A DNA stretch of 64,000 bases from Buxus sempervirens (Eukaryota; Streptophyta; Magnoliopsida; Buxales; Buxaceae): assembly GCA_947561395.2 (NCBI GenBank), contig OX387192.1:5740221-5804220 (forward strand). The letters are read 5' to 3'. Positions 44,099-54,363 of this stretch are shown one piece after another. The position numbers and the translations under genes are program-made. Below the pieces are notes generated by a model. It saw only the letters and a list, made by a program, of their open reading frames with translations, had not been told where the DNA came from and did not search any database. Position 1 is the stretch's first letter; the number at the start of each line of letters is the position of its first letter.

Positions 44099-45320
44099 TA
44101 CTAAAAAAACTATAATTATAAAATAATTCTTTTCCCAAGTATTTCTCCTACATCTAGAACTAAAAAACTGTAATCAACACTACAAGAAATAATTATAAAC
44201 TAATTCTTTTCCTAAGTAATTAACATATTACATAAATCTGTGTTCTTTTGATGAAAAGCAAAATTTTACAAATAACAATCAATATTCACGTACTAAAAGT
44301 AGAAGAGTATGAAAATGTAAGATTATCAAATTTGGTTAGGTTCGCAGTTGCCTTGGCAAAGCAAGACCATAACTTGATTGGACAAGGAAAAGTTTGATCA
44401 GTGTAAAGCCATGGGCCAATAAATCTTACCCAAGCCCGCCCAGAAACAAGGCAGCACACCTGGAACACTGACAACCTGTATGGTAGGGATATATTGCAAA
44501 TTTTCTCTAATTTTCCGAGGTTTAGGGTTGTAACTAGGGATGGGAGGATATAGGTTATAGTCCTATTCATTTTAAACTAGTGAAAAACATCTCTTCTTAC
44601 CTCCCATTGAAGTAGGCACAATAACAAAAGTAAAATCTCTGTGCAAGCTTCTTTGATCTTTCTTTTGGTTTTCAATACTTTTTGTTCAGTTTGATATTCA
44701 ACACAGCCCTACTTGGGTGATAAAACAATGGACTGTTTTTTTGGCATTGATCTTGTAAAGAGTCGTGTTTCACATGAAAGAATTTATCCTTATGGGAATA
44801 TTAGATTTTCAGTTCACAGAAGGGTAAAGGTTTGGATGGCACCGAAAGTAGAACAAATAAAGGAGAACAACCTTACATTAAAAGTCCAACTAGGACTTGG
44901 ATTCTAGCTCAAAGAGGCGACATTCAAATGGTGGGTGAGAACTTGTTTAGGATGATTAAAAAATTGGTAATCTTATTCTAGTTGGCAAGACATTGATCTT
45001 TACGCAATGACAATGCCTGTGACAAGTCATCTAAAGAACATTAAAGAATATCAGCTATCGTATCTCCTTTATTCTATAAAATGTGGTAGACCCAAGATAA
45101 AAATGATGAGAGCCTACATTCACCCACCATTTCCAAAAACTGTATGCAAAGGTCTTGGATCTCTATGAAATTTCATGACAGGTTACACAAAGACCATGAA
45201 AGAAAATCAGCTACTGGCTATCTGGGCTCCTTTACTTGCATCTGGTTAACTTAAGGGAACAGTATTGGAGAAGGGATTGGCCCACTAAAGTCCAGTAAGA
45301 AACTAATGTAAGACTCGTTT
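44099..45320. other. intron sequence with an imperfect short duplication
   Basis: ATAATTATAAAATAATTCTT at about 44111 and ATAATTATAAACTAATTCTT at about 44187 mark an old 76-base tandem duplication. An open stretch of 64 codons at 44713-44907 has no recognisable relative. Nothing else is supported. Confidence 0.5.
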
Positions 45321-45329
45321 CTTATGAAT

Positions 45330-46190
45330 TGTTATCGGCATAAAACAGCAAGGCCAATAAAGAGATGCATTTCCATGGGCTGGACCCATGTTGACCAGAC
45401 ATTATGTCCATAAACCATCCATTTTGATGGACACCAAATTTTTGTCCAATTATCACATGCAATAGGTTCACTTTCTAAGCCAATCCTCCACAACCATTTA
45501 CCAAGTAAAGCAAAATTTTTCGCCACTATATTTCACATATTCTGTCCCCTAATTTTTGCCAATTTTCAACAAGTTATATTAACATCCCCTCCCTTGCACA
45601 AAAAATCCCTCAAGATATGTTAAAGTCACTTCATAACCTTAACAGGTATCTTAACTAGTGGTATGTAGACTCGCAAATTCAAAAGGGTGGTTCTAATGAC
45701 AGAAGAATGACCCAAATAATTCGTTTTCTGTATAGCTTTATTTCCTAATTGTTCTTTCCACCAGATGCCAAATTGCAGAAGAATGAAGGTTTCCACTGAG
45801 TGGAATACCTAAGTACTTTAAAGAAAACTCTCTGACCTTATAGCCTGATATCTCTGTCAAGGAATGACAAATTTCAAAAGAATTAAGGTTTCCACTCAGT
45901 GGAATACCTAAGTACTTTAAAGAAAACTCTCCAATCTTATAGCCTGAAATCTCTATTAAGAACTTGATGCATGCAGAATCCACACGGATAACTATGATGC
46001 TGCTTGTTCTAAGATTAACTTTCAGTCCCAAGTCCCAACACGACCCCAAATTATCCAAATGCAGACTTAGATGATTGGATTTAAATATTTCTTAGCCTCC
46101 AACGAAAGAAATGTATCATCCGCCAATTCTAACTATGAGATGCTTGTATCTCTGATCCAATACTGAAAACTTTGATCAGCCTACCGATTC
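45330..46190 (-). mobile_element. L1 LINE fragment (reverse transcriptase thumb) with internal duplication
   Basis: The minus strand shows LADDTFLSLEAKKYL (about 46135-46090, FADD box altered), LGLKVNLRTSSIIVIRVDSA (46040), GEFSLKYLGIPLSGNL twice (45945-45898 and 45846-45799), HLVERTIRKLGN, then AKNFALLGKWLWRIGLESEP (45526-45460). The zf-RVT domain and 3' end are missing, so the fragment is truncated on both sides. Its lineage differs from the other L1 copies here. Confidence 0.75.
45765..45962 (-). repeat. 99-bp in-frame tandem duplication within the L1 fragment
   Basis: Two adjacent units with a period of exactly 99 bases (33 codons); for example AAGGTTTCCACT occurs at 45786 and 45885. Both keep the reading EISGYK(I/V)(G/R)EFSLKYLG... 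open. Confidence 0.93.
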
Positions 46191-46673
46191 AACTTTTCTG
46201 TTCATGATTATTCGAAATTATAAAATCAATTGATTTATAAGTGCCAACTTCTTCAATGAATATCTTATCTTTCTTTCCTATTGTTGACTTGTTGGTACAG
46301 GAGAACATTCATTGGGTCACCCATTGTTGACAAGTCAGAGACTCAGAGGAGACCAATGCACGGGCCAACCACATATATGCCCCTTCCCCTCCCTCTACCC
46401 ACCCGGCCCAACACACCTCATCACATGCGCCACCCCCTCCCACCAACAACAAACCAACAAGCACTCTCTCTTATATAAGCTGATCAAATAATCACATAAG
46501 TTATTCTGCTTCTGTGCAAGTGATAAAATTAATAACATAATATTCCTCTCCCCCTTTAATGAAGTTTATAAAAAATAAGTCTCTTTTAACTTCATGTTAT
46601 CCTCCACTGTAAATGGGGAAAATTTTAAAACTGGAGGGAGTATTAACAAATGAAACAATTCCTTTTATTTTTT
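46191..46673. other. intron sequence, nothing recognised
   Basis: No gene or repeat signal seen. It contains a C-rich, AC-rich stretch at about 46370-46460. Confidence 0.5.
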
Positions 46674-46782
46674 AATGCATATTTGTGTGTTGTTTTTTTT
46701 TTTTTTTTGATCAGTAATGAGAATCATATAAATATATAAAAAAGCAAGAAAGTAAGAACATACAATGCATATTGTGTGTGTT
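46674..46782 (-). mobile_element. minimal L1 insertion (about 71 bp of 3' tail) with target duplication
   Basis: The direct repeats AATGCATATTTGTGTGTT (46674-46691) and AATGCATATTGTGTGTGTT (46764-46782) flank a T18 run and TGATCAGTAATGAGAATC, the reverse complement of a typical plant L1 tail (ATTACTGATCAAAAA). Almost the whole element was lost by 5' truncation. It lies about 60 bases downstream (gene sense) of the ZPR1 exon donor at 46845. Confidence 0.75.
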
Positions 46783-46844
46783 CACAAAGCACCATAGTTA
46801 ATGCCTATATAGGAGAGGAATTCCACAAAGAAAAAATAACAAAC

Positions 46845-46934
46845 CTTTATCACATCCCTGCTTAGATCATCTATGTTCTGCACACAAACTGTAATTCGCT
46901 TTCCTTTATCAGGAATTGCACCACCAGGCTTTAA
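46845..46934 (-). CDS. ZPR1: ZPR1 exon (LKPGGAIPDKGKRIT...)
   Basis: A 90-base, 30-codon minus-strand exon with acceptor GAGCAG before 46934 and donor GTTTGT after 46845. It reads LKPGGAIPDKGKRITVCVQN and IDDLSRDVIK. Plant ZPR1 has ELKPGGAIPEKGKKITLxVRNxxDLSRDVIK directly after the second zinc finger, almost identical. It is phase 0 on both sides. The next intron is 15686 bases (31159-46844). Confidence 0.95.
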
Positions 46935-47009
46935 CTGCTCATAAAAGTTCAAGTGTCCTAACATTAGGCCAACAAGAAAAAAGAACGAGGGAATATAACA
47001 ACTACTAAC
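46935..47009 (-). other. ZPR1: ZPR1 intron, 75 bp
   Basis: Runs from GTTAGT to GAGCAG on the minus strand, with CTAAT as a possible branch site. It is the only short intron in the window and free of transposons, in contrast to its neighbours. Confidence 0.9.
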
Positions 47010-47080
47010 CTCAGAATTGCGGTAGCCACAACCATCACAAGAAGATGCCATGACAATTACTTCTTGGAAGTAGGGGATTT
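47010..47080 (-). CDS. ZPR1: ZPR1 exon with half of the second zinc finger (IPYFQEVIVMASSCDGCGYRN)
   Basis: A 71-base minus-strand exon with acceptor ACATTCAG before 47080 and donor GTTAGT after 47010. After two bases completing a split codon it reads IPYFQEVIVMASSCDGCGYR then NSE. This is the strongly conserved second zf-ZPR1 motif (plant family: KIPYFQEVIVMASTCDDCGYRNSELKPGG). The CxxC pair seen is the second half of the C4 finger. The first pair (STCGAC...CETRMFVT) should be in an upstream exon, which I do not find in the rest of the window, so that intron is at least 16.9 kb. Confidence 0.95.
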
Positions 47081-47867
47081 CTGAATGTTATTAAGCTAAC
47101 AAACGAGAACAAATTTAAGCAAACTTAACTTCCAATCCAAAATGAGCAACACGTTAAGATCTTTGGTCAGCAATACAAACAAAGAAAGAAATAAACAGCC
47201 AGTTCAGTCAAACAGCAGAATGGAAAGTAACGCCTTGAAACTTACAAAACCATTTTTTCCCTCTTCCTTTTTAAAATAAGAGATACAAGTTTCACCTGCA
47301 GAAAAAAGAGAAACCAAAACCAGAGAAAATTTTGGTTTCTCTTATGTCAGCAAACAAGATTTTCCTTCTTTCCATACTTTATCTATGATGGATATACAGA
47401 TTATCAGTCATTTCATTATCAACTTGCTAATTCCATTAGGTTTAACTCCAATTGGACTCCTGACATCCACTGCTAATAAAAACCTGTTTCCACATTCCAG
47501 TCAATATCAGGAGCTTGTTCAAGTTTAGGAGAGGTAATTACCAACTTAAACTCAAAGGAAAGTCAAATCCCCCACACTTCTTAGATCCTCTCTGTCTAAT
47601 AAAGTAGTCATAGGGACTACACAAACGAACAACAGCCATTCTACATAAAAGCTGGGTATTTCAATCTAAGAACAAAAGCCTTTAAAGATTATGTAGTTTA
47701 AGTCATTAAGATCCTATTGCAATTTGTTGTGCAATTTGGAAACAACAAAAATAAATTTTTTGAGAAGTAAAAAAGTTCATGGGATGAAGTCAACATTTGA
47801 AGTTGGAGTTCCATACTGGGTTTGAGCCCCCTCCAAAGGCTATAAATATCAATAGGCATCAATCAAT
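47081..47867. other. ZPR1 intron with a possible cryptic exon
   Basis: There is no firm feature. A 50-base minus-strand stretch at 47246-47295 has an acceptor CTGCAG and a donor GTAAGT and reads ETCISYFKKEEGKNGF, but it does not match the expected ZPR1 residues. A CTGCAG and GT by chance is possible. The rest is AT-rich intron. Confidence 0.35.
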
Positions 47868-47878
47868 ATGTCATGTAT
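47868..47878. repeat. target-site duplication of L1 47879-52265 (5' side)
   Basis: atgtcatgtat, identical to 52266-52276. Confidence 0.85.
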
Positions 47879-49199
47879 TGATCATAACCCTTTGAAGGTG
47901 ACAAGTGGTCTAGAGCCTAGAGGGCCATCCCCTTTCAGATTTGAAAATATGTGGTTTGAATTTCAAAATTTTGACAAGTTGGTAAGATAATGGTGGGTGG
48001 AGGCAGCTGAGGGAATTCTAGGTTCATGAGAACCATTCGTGGAGAGAAAAGGAAGTTGAAACAGTGGAATAAGGAGCGTTTTGGAAATATTGAGGAGAGA
48101 AATAACAAAAAATCTCATAATATAGGAGAATTAGATAGGAAGGAAGAAGTAGGAATTTTGAGTGAGGAAGACAGAGAAAGAAGGAAAGTTTTGAAAATTG
48201 AGTTCCTGGATACTCTTAAGGAGGAAATATCATGGAAACAAAAGTCTAGGGTTTTGTGGCTAAAGGAGGGAGATGAAAACACGAAATTTTTTCATAAAAT
48301 TGCTTCGGGACACAGAGCGAAGAACAACATTTCGAAATTGGTGATCAATGGGAGGGAAACTAACAATTCGAAAGAGATCCCTTCGGGGCTGATCGACTTT
48401 TACTCAAACCTGTATAAGGCAGATCAAGAGTTTAAGTTCTTTTTTAAGGAGGTGAATGAATTTAGACTGAATTGTGAAGAGGCTGATTGGGTGGAAAGAC
48501 CTTTTGATGAGGAGGAAATAGCAAAGGCAGTCCATGAGTTGGATGGGAATAAAGCCCTGGGCCTTGATGGCTTTCTTTCAGAAGAATTGGGATCTCATCA
48601 AAGTACATCTGGTGCAAGTTTTTAGTGAGTTTTTTTCATTTGGTATTATTAACAAAGGCACTAATTCAACTTTTTCTATCCTTGATCCCAAAAAAGGCAG
48701 GGGTGATGGAGATCAAGGATTTTAGGCTGATTAGCTTGACCACAAGCCTTTATAAGATCAATGCAAAAGTCTTGTCTAATTGCATAAAGAAAGTACTTCC
48801 TGGTTTAGTAGCCCCTAATCAATGTGCTTTTGTATAAGGGCGTCAAATCCTTGATTGTGGGATGATAGCAAATGAGTGTATTGATTCTTGTGTTCGATCT
48901 AGAGTGCCAGGGGTGATTTGCAAATTAGACTTAGAAAAGGCCTATGATAGAGTCGATTGGGACTTCTTGGACTCGGTGTTGGAATGGAAGTGGTTTGGGA
49001 GTAGATGGAGGAGGTGGATTAGAGGCTGTATGAGTAAAGTTCAGTTCTCTTTTCTTTTAAACGGGTCTGTATCAGGGCTTTTTTGCTCTTCTAGAGGACT
49101 ACGCTAGGGTGATCCCCTTTCTCCCTTCATATTTACCCTAGTTGGTGAGGTGCTAAGCTGGTTCTTTAGGGTTGCACAGGAAAGGGGATTGCTTAATGG

Positions 49200-49207
49200 G
49201 TTCTTAG
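49200..49207. repeat. target-site duplication of small hAT 49208-49621 (left)
   Basis: gttcttag; right copy is gttctcag (7 of 8 match). Confidence 0.85.
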
Positions 49208-49621
49208 CAAGGTTTGCCATAGGTGCCGCCGAAATTTCGTATTTCGCTAGGTTAGCGGGACGAAAAATGACCTCGAAATGGTCCCCCATGCGTTTTGCTG
49301 GCTTTTCGCCGACACGCCGCCAATTTCGCCAATTTCGCCAATTTCGCTAATTTCGCCAGAATTTCGATAGAATTTCACCAAAACATGTATTGTATAAAAT
49401 CATGTGTATAAAGCCATTTCGCTGGCTTTTCGCTGGCGTGCCGCCGGTGTGCCGCCAATTTCGCCAAAACATGGATTTCGTCAAGCCATTTCGCTGGCTT
49501 TTCGCCGGCACGCTACCGATGTGCCCCAATTTCGCCAAAAAAGCCTTTTCGGCCCATTTCGCCGGCAAACCGTTTTGGCCACCTGGAGGCGCGCCAGGCG
49601 GCACCGAAAAGTCGATCCTTG
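49208..49621. mobile_element. small non-autonomous hAT (414 bp) rich in TTTCGC repeats, inside L1
   Basis: Left end CAAGGTTTGCCATAGG; right end GGCACCGAAAAGTCGATCCTTG, the latter nearly identical to the right end of copy C (GGCACCGAAGAGTCGATCCTTG). The target duplication is gttcttag/gttctcag (49200-49207, 49622-49629). The interior is made almost wholly of GGC(T/G)TTTCGC(C/T)GGC and CCAATTTCGC units, including four CCAATTTCGC-type units in a row at about 49319-49350 and a larger repeat of about 70 bases (49420 and 49490). It looks like two copies of the family's subterminal regions joined together. Confidence 0.9.
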
Positions 49622-49629
49622 GTTCTCAG
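49622..49629. repeat. target-site duplication of small hAT 49208-49621 (right)
   Basis: gttctcag; left copy is gttcttag. Confidence 0.85.
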
Positions 49630-51522
49630 TAGGTTCTGGGGGGTTTAGGTGTCTCACCTTCAGTTTGCTGATGACGTCATTGTATTTGTAGACGAGAGTC
49701 TAGAGCATATTGATACTTTGAGGAGCATTTTAAAAAATTTTGAGATGATCTCTAGTCTTAGAGTTAATCTCAAAAAAAGTGTGGTAATAGGGGTCAACAT
49801 GGAAGAGGAGCAGGTTGGGAACATTGCTAGTAGAGTCTGATGTCCGGTTGAGCATTTGCCCATATCATACCTAGGTTTACCTTTGGGGGGTGTCTCTAGG
49901 TCCTTATCTTTTTGGGAACCGGTAATTGAGAGGGTCTGAGAGGAGATTGGCCACTCGGAAAAGAAATTACCTATCTTTTCGTAGGAGAATAACCCTTATC
50001 AAATCAGCCCTATCTAATCTACCGATATACTATATGTCTATGTTTAGGATGCCTAAGAGGGTGGTGAACATCATTGAGAAACTTCAGAGCGATTTTTTAT
50101 GGGAAGGTGGGGGTTTTAAAAAGGTTCATTTAGTAAAATGGGAGGTTAAGTGTAACAGTAAGGAGCATGGGGGGGTTTGGTTAGGAAACCTTTACGCCCA
50201 GAACTCATCATTACTTGCTAAATGGCTTTGGCGTTTCAGCAATGAGAGGAATAGCCTATGGCGTCAAATGATTGGCTTCAAATATGGTCTTTCAAATAAT
50301 GGGTGTGATGTGGGAGGGAGAGTTCATTCTTCTTCCCTCAGTTTGTGGAAAAATGTGGCTCCCTTAGCTACTATTTTTCAATCCCATATTCGTTTTCTTA
50401 TTGGAGCGGGTGACTCCATATTTTTTTTGCATTATTTGTGGTGCGGTTCTTCTGTTCTTCATACTTTGTTTCCCAGTTTGTTTCGTGTGGTTTCCGTCCC
50501 AGATGCTCACGTCAAAGACGTTCTTATTCCCTCACCTTCTGGTTTAGATTGGCATCTTCCTTTTAGAAGGGAACTTCATGACCATGAGATTGTGGAATTA
50601 TCATCTTTGTTGGATCTTTTGAAGGATATGTCGTTATATCCTAATCGTGCTGATATTCGTATTTGGTGCCCTGTTCCATCGGGCACATTCTCTTGCAAGT
50701 CTTTCTTTGATGTGTCTAGGCTTGTCCCTTTGCCTATTGATGGTCTTTTCCCTAGTATTCCTCTTTGGAAACCGCTAGTTTCCCCTAAGATCAAGGCATT
50801 TGTGTGAACCGGTTTGCTTTATAAAATAAATACTGCTAACCATCTCCGAAATAGAAGTAAGTGACTATCTCTATCGTCCAATGTCTGTATTTTATGTATG
50901 AGCCAGGGAGAATCTATGGATCATCTTTTTCTTCAATGTGACTTTGCTAGAGGGATATGGAATGGATTTCTCATGGATATTGGACATTGGTGGTTATTGT
51001 TGAGAAATGTGTTTGACCTAATTTGCTAGTGGAGATTTCCGTGCCTAGTAAGGAGAGGGAAGATCTCGAATAGATTGGTATCCCATGTGGTTTTGGGGTT
51101 TGTGTGTAAAAGAAAGAAACAATAGAATATTCGATGAGAAAGCATCATCTAGAGGTGTTGTGGCTGAAACCATTAGAGTATTGGTTGCATTTTGGGCCAT
51201 GAGATACCCGGAGTTCCTCTATATTTCGGTGGCTAATATTGTTAGAAGCTGGTCTATAGTTTGCTTCACATCATTGGCAGTTTCAATACCTACATGCACA
51301 TGGGATCCTCCACCAATATGTATTATCAAACTAAATTTTGATGGGAGTTCACTAGGGAATCCAGGTCGGGCGGGTATTGGAGGAGTGGTCAAGAATCATT
51401 TGGGTGAGGTCATTTATGTTTTCCGGGGGCCTATAGGTGTTGCAGATTTTACTCGTGCAGAGCTTATGGCACTTATTACAGGTCTACGTAGTATTCACAC
51501 TTTGGGGACTCGGGAAATTATT

Positions 51523-51549
51523 TTTTTGATGAATAATGAAGATGTGTAG

Positions 51550-51591
<42 letters not shown>

Positions 51592-51691
51592 GTGAAGAGT
51601 ATAAAGTATACAATCAAAAGCACTCTACAAAATCCTCACAAGCCCCAACAGAACCACAAAAAACTGTCAATCCACTGTACAACTGATATCC
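51523..51691 (-). mobile_element. short L1 3'-tail insertion inside L1
   Basis: A 169-base minus-strand L1 3' UTR. It begins with T7 and GATGAATAATGAAGATG (reverse of the tail of the L1 at 17.6-25.45 kb, CATCTTCATTATTCATC), contains (TA)n(TG)n at 51549-51586, and matches the 3' UTR of the L1 at 40.9 kb (GTGGATATnAGTTGTACAGT on the minus strand). The target duplication of 15 bases is ACTCGGGAAATTATT (51508-51522) and ACTCGGGAAGTTATT (51692-51706). Confidence 0.88.
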
Positions 51692-51716
51692 ACTCGGGAA
51701 GTTATTATTGAGGGAG

Positions 51717-52235
51717 AGGGAAAAAGATACAAAGAAGAGATAAAAACACAGCAAAAAAGAAAAAAAGAGTGCCAAAACAATGAGGCACTACAAAATGAAA
51801 AGAGTAACTACACATGAAGACATTTCACCAAATACTAAGAACGGACTTGAAGCCCCAGCCTTAGCTAAACTATCAGCAACCTCATTAGCAACCCTTGGTA
51901 CATGTTTGAATAAGACTTTCAAACCTTGTGCCAAGGACCTTGCATCTCTAATCAGTTCCAACAATCTCCATGGTCCTGTAGCTTCTGAACTCATCCATCT
52001 CAAAATATTGGCTGCATGTCTCATTCAAACATGTACCAAGGGTTGCTAATGAGGTTGCTGATAGTTTAGCAAAGACTAGGGCTTCAAGTCCGTCCTTACT
52101 ATTTGGTGAAATGTCTTCATGTGTAGTTCTCTTTTCATTTTGTAGTGCCTCCCTGTTTTGGCACTCTTTTTTCTTTTTTGCTGTGTTTTTATCTCTTCTT
52201 TGTATCTTTTTCTCTCTTACTCAATAAAATTTCAT
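51717..52235. repeat. inverted duplication of the L1 3' end
   Basis: The left arm, 51717-51911, is the L1 RNase H end and 3' UTR on the minus strand (FKHVPRVANEVADSLAKAGA ... GEMSSCVVTLF). The right arm, about 52022-52235, is the same sequence on the plus strand, roughly 90 percent alike. The 110-base spacer 51912-52021 is extra minus-strand RNase H sequence (AANILRWMSSEATGPWRLLE). The forward ORF stops at TREII(I)EG and the minus-oriented piece begins there with TTATTGAGGGAG overlap. Confidence 0.9.
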
Positions 52236-52265
52236 CACTTATCAAAAATATATATATATATATAC

Positions 52266-52276
52266 ATGTCATGTAT
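52266..52276. repeat. target-site duplication of L1 47879-52265 (3' side)
   Basis: atgtcatgtat, identical to 47868-47878. Confidence 0.85.
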
Positions 52277-54250
52277 CAGCCAAAACAAAAGAGAAAAAAA
52301 ATAGAGTGTATGCATAAGGTATCAATGTCACCACATAACTTTGCTAATAGGTATTGTATCATACTCCCTTAGAACTGATAATACTCAGTCAAGTCATATT
52401 GTTTTCAGCCAAAACTTAAAACCTCAAATGTATGTATATTATATATATACATATATAAAGTGATTGGGCTCTTTCCACATGGAAGCTTTAGTGCCTAAAT
52501 TCTTCCATATTTTTCAAGGATTGGTCTTATATATTTTCCAAGTGCTTTCCTGCTGTATGGCTAGTTCTTTAAGGATAGCATTGATGTGTACACACCTTAT
52601 ATACATGGGTTCACTACATTGCTTTTCTTGTGTTATAATGCATACATTATTTTCTGATCAAGAGATAGAAACAAAAAGCTTCAAAATTTGGTGGATTCAC
52701 CATTGTAATTTATCAACACATAGTTAGGGATAGTGTGAATTTACCTCCCATCATCAATACCCTACAACTCTTAAAATTGAATCTGTTCCATTGAAAAAAA
52801 AATTCCTTAGCCACTTCATGTATTAGGAAACTTCTACTACAAACTTGATCTTAACTTGTTATGCAAAAAATTAATGCAATAGGAAATGTGCTCGAACAAA
52901 ACAACAAGAAGATGGTGGATGCAAGTACGTCAATCACCAATCGAGACTAAGTAAGTGGGTTTTCATTTTAGCTTTAAGATTTATTTTCTTGTAAATGTAT
53001 GTCACAGAAATCGGGAAGCAGACCTTTGAATCATTGCCTAAAAATCAGCCACTATGATTGTAAGTTCTTTTGAGAAAAAAAAAATTTTTTTTTTACCTAG
53101 ATTAACAAATTCCAGGAAGCTTTTCACTCAATTTCCCACATAGAAACCTTTGCTTTGGCTGTGGTTTGAACAATCATTCATACCATTTTCTAAATGAATA
53201 ATAAGGCTAGATTTCTCACGAATAGTCATGATTAGTTACCAAGTTAGGTCTAACTTTCCCCTTTCTTATGAAGAGACGTTCAAAAATTTTATCCTGTCCA
53301 AATCATTTTGAGTATGAATAGCCATCAGGTAAGCATTATTTAAAAAAATTAAATGAGATTCAGAAATTAGGTGCAATAAGTCTTCCGAGAACTTTCCAGT
53401 TGCTTGGATTAGCACTTAGCAAGAGATTTTTCCCTTGGTTCCCTCCGACAAACCTAAGCTTTGACAATAATCAAAGTAATGATACCTACTGTCTTCTAGC
53501 TACATAGCAATGGCAGAATTACAATTACATTAAGATTCTTCGAAATGTTTCTGACCATTCCATCTAGATCCACATAACCCTCTGAATCATTCAACTTGAA
53601 GCATCAACCCTTTTGCAGATAGTGGTGATTACAATCAAAGAACAAGATCAGAAAAAACACAGTCCACAAGGAACTTCCCAACCACAAATATAAAAATACA
53701 GAACGAGGAAAAAAGGGCCAACAAAATGGCAGCTAAAGAAATCCATAAGTACAAAAAGCATTCACGAAAACAAAAACCAGTAACAGAAGTTGCTACCACA
53801 CGGCATACAATACAAATATCTCTTAGTGCCAAATATGTCCTCTAAGAACAAAGCAAACCTCCAATCATGAAACACATGGCTGTAAGGTAACCCTATAAAA
53901 TCCTTATTATCAAAACCCTATTTGTTACCATTAACACTACCTAACTTCATTCTCTATCAATGAAACATATTTATCGTCTATAGATACTTTTCTCTCTGTT
54001 GCAGAATAGATCCCAATGGTGCATATTTTTTATAGAAAAAAAATCTTAGTAAAAGCCTCAGAATTCATGAGGAAATGGATGAGAAACCCAGCCCAAGAAA
54101 CTTATAAGGATATCTGCACCAACTACCATGTCTTATCAATATTCACCAATATAATGCATTATTTAGACTTGTACATGACCCACCTCCCTCCCAACAACCA
54201 ACCCATAACCTCCAACACATGAATACAAGAGTCTATGCGATGTAATTACA
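52277..54250. other. intron sequence, nothing recognised
   Basis: About 2 kb of AT-rich intron. I looked for LINE, hAT, LTR and ZPR1 exon motifs on both strands and saw none. Confidence 0.55.
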
Positions 54251-54290
54251 TGCGCGTGCGTGCGTGTGTGTGTGTGTGTGTGTGTGCGTG
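54251..54290. repeat. (TGCG)n/(TG)n microsatellite
   Basis: TGCGCGTGCGTGCG followed by about eleven TG units and GCGTG. Alternating purine-pyrimidine sequence, able in principle to adopt Z-DNA. Confidence 0.95.
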
Positions 54291-54363
54291 CTATTTAATT
54301 AATGTAGCCATGCGGTTAATTATGTGTAATGTATAACAATAAGATATAAAGAAAATACAATAT

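Larger units (their letters stand above)
48026..51510 (+). pseudogene. L1 ORF2: RT, zinc knuckle, RNase H (interrupted)
   Basis: The RT N-terminal region is at 48026-48600 (SWKQKSRVLWLKEGDENTKF, FFHKIASGHR, KAVHELDGNKALGLDG), the fingers and palm at 48625-49200 ([37 protein letters not shown]). The hAT sits just before the catalytic SHLQFADDVIVFVDES (49650). The thumb follows to 50250 (ISYLGLPLGG, RNYLSFRRRITLIKSALSNL, LLAKWLWRFS). A long open frame covers 49926-50807 up to LWKPLVSPKIKAFV. The knuckle CILCMSQGESMDHLFLQC is near 50887-50940. RNase H, KLNFDGSSLGNPGRAGIGGV, is near 51334-51393, with ADFTRAELMALITGL after it. About six stops or shifts occur besides the insertions. Confidence 0.9.
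47879..52265 (+). mobile_element. 5'-truncated L1 LINE with RNase H, carrying two later insertions
   Basis: Begins at the end of the endonuclease domain (DHNPLKV...PSPFRFENMWFE) and ends in a poly(A)/TA tail at 52245-52265, with an 11-base target duplication. Inside are a 414-base hAT (49208-49621) and a 169-base minus-strand L1 tail (51523-51691), each with its own target duplication. Its 3' end is also rearranged into an inverted repeat (51717-52235). The lineage has RNase H after the zinc knuckle, like the L1 at 7503-8557. Confidence 0.93.

Noticed and set aside
44713-44907. 64-codon plus-strand open frame GDKTMDCFFGIDL...
   Set aside because: No recognisable family, no splice context, and open frames of this length occur by chance in this window.
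51717-52265. Twin-priming explanation for the L1 3' inversion
   Set aside because: In twin priming the reversed part lies upstream of the forward part in the RNA. Here the reversed piece contains the same 3' end as the forward piece.
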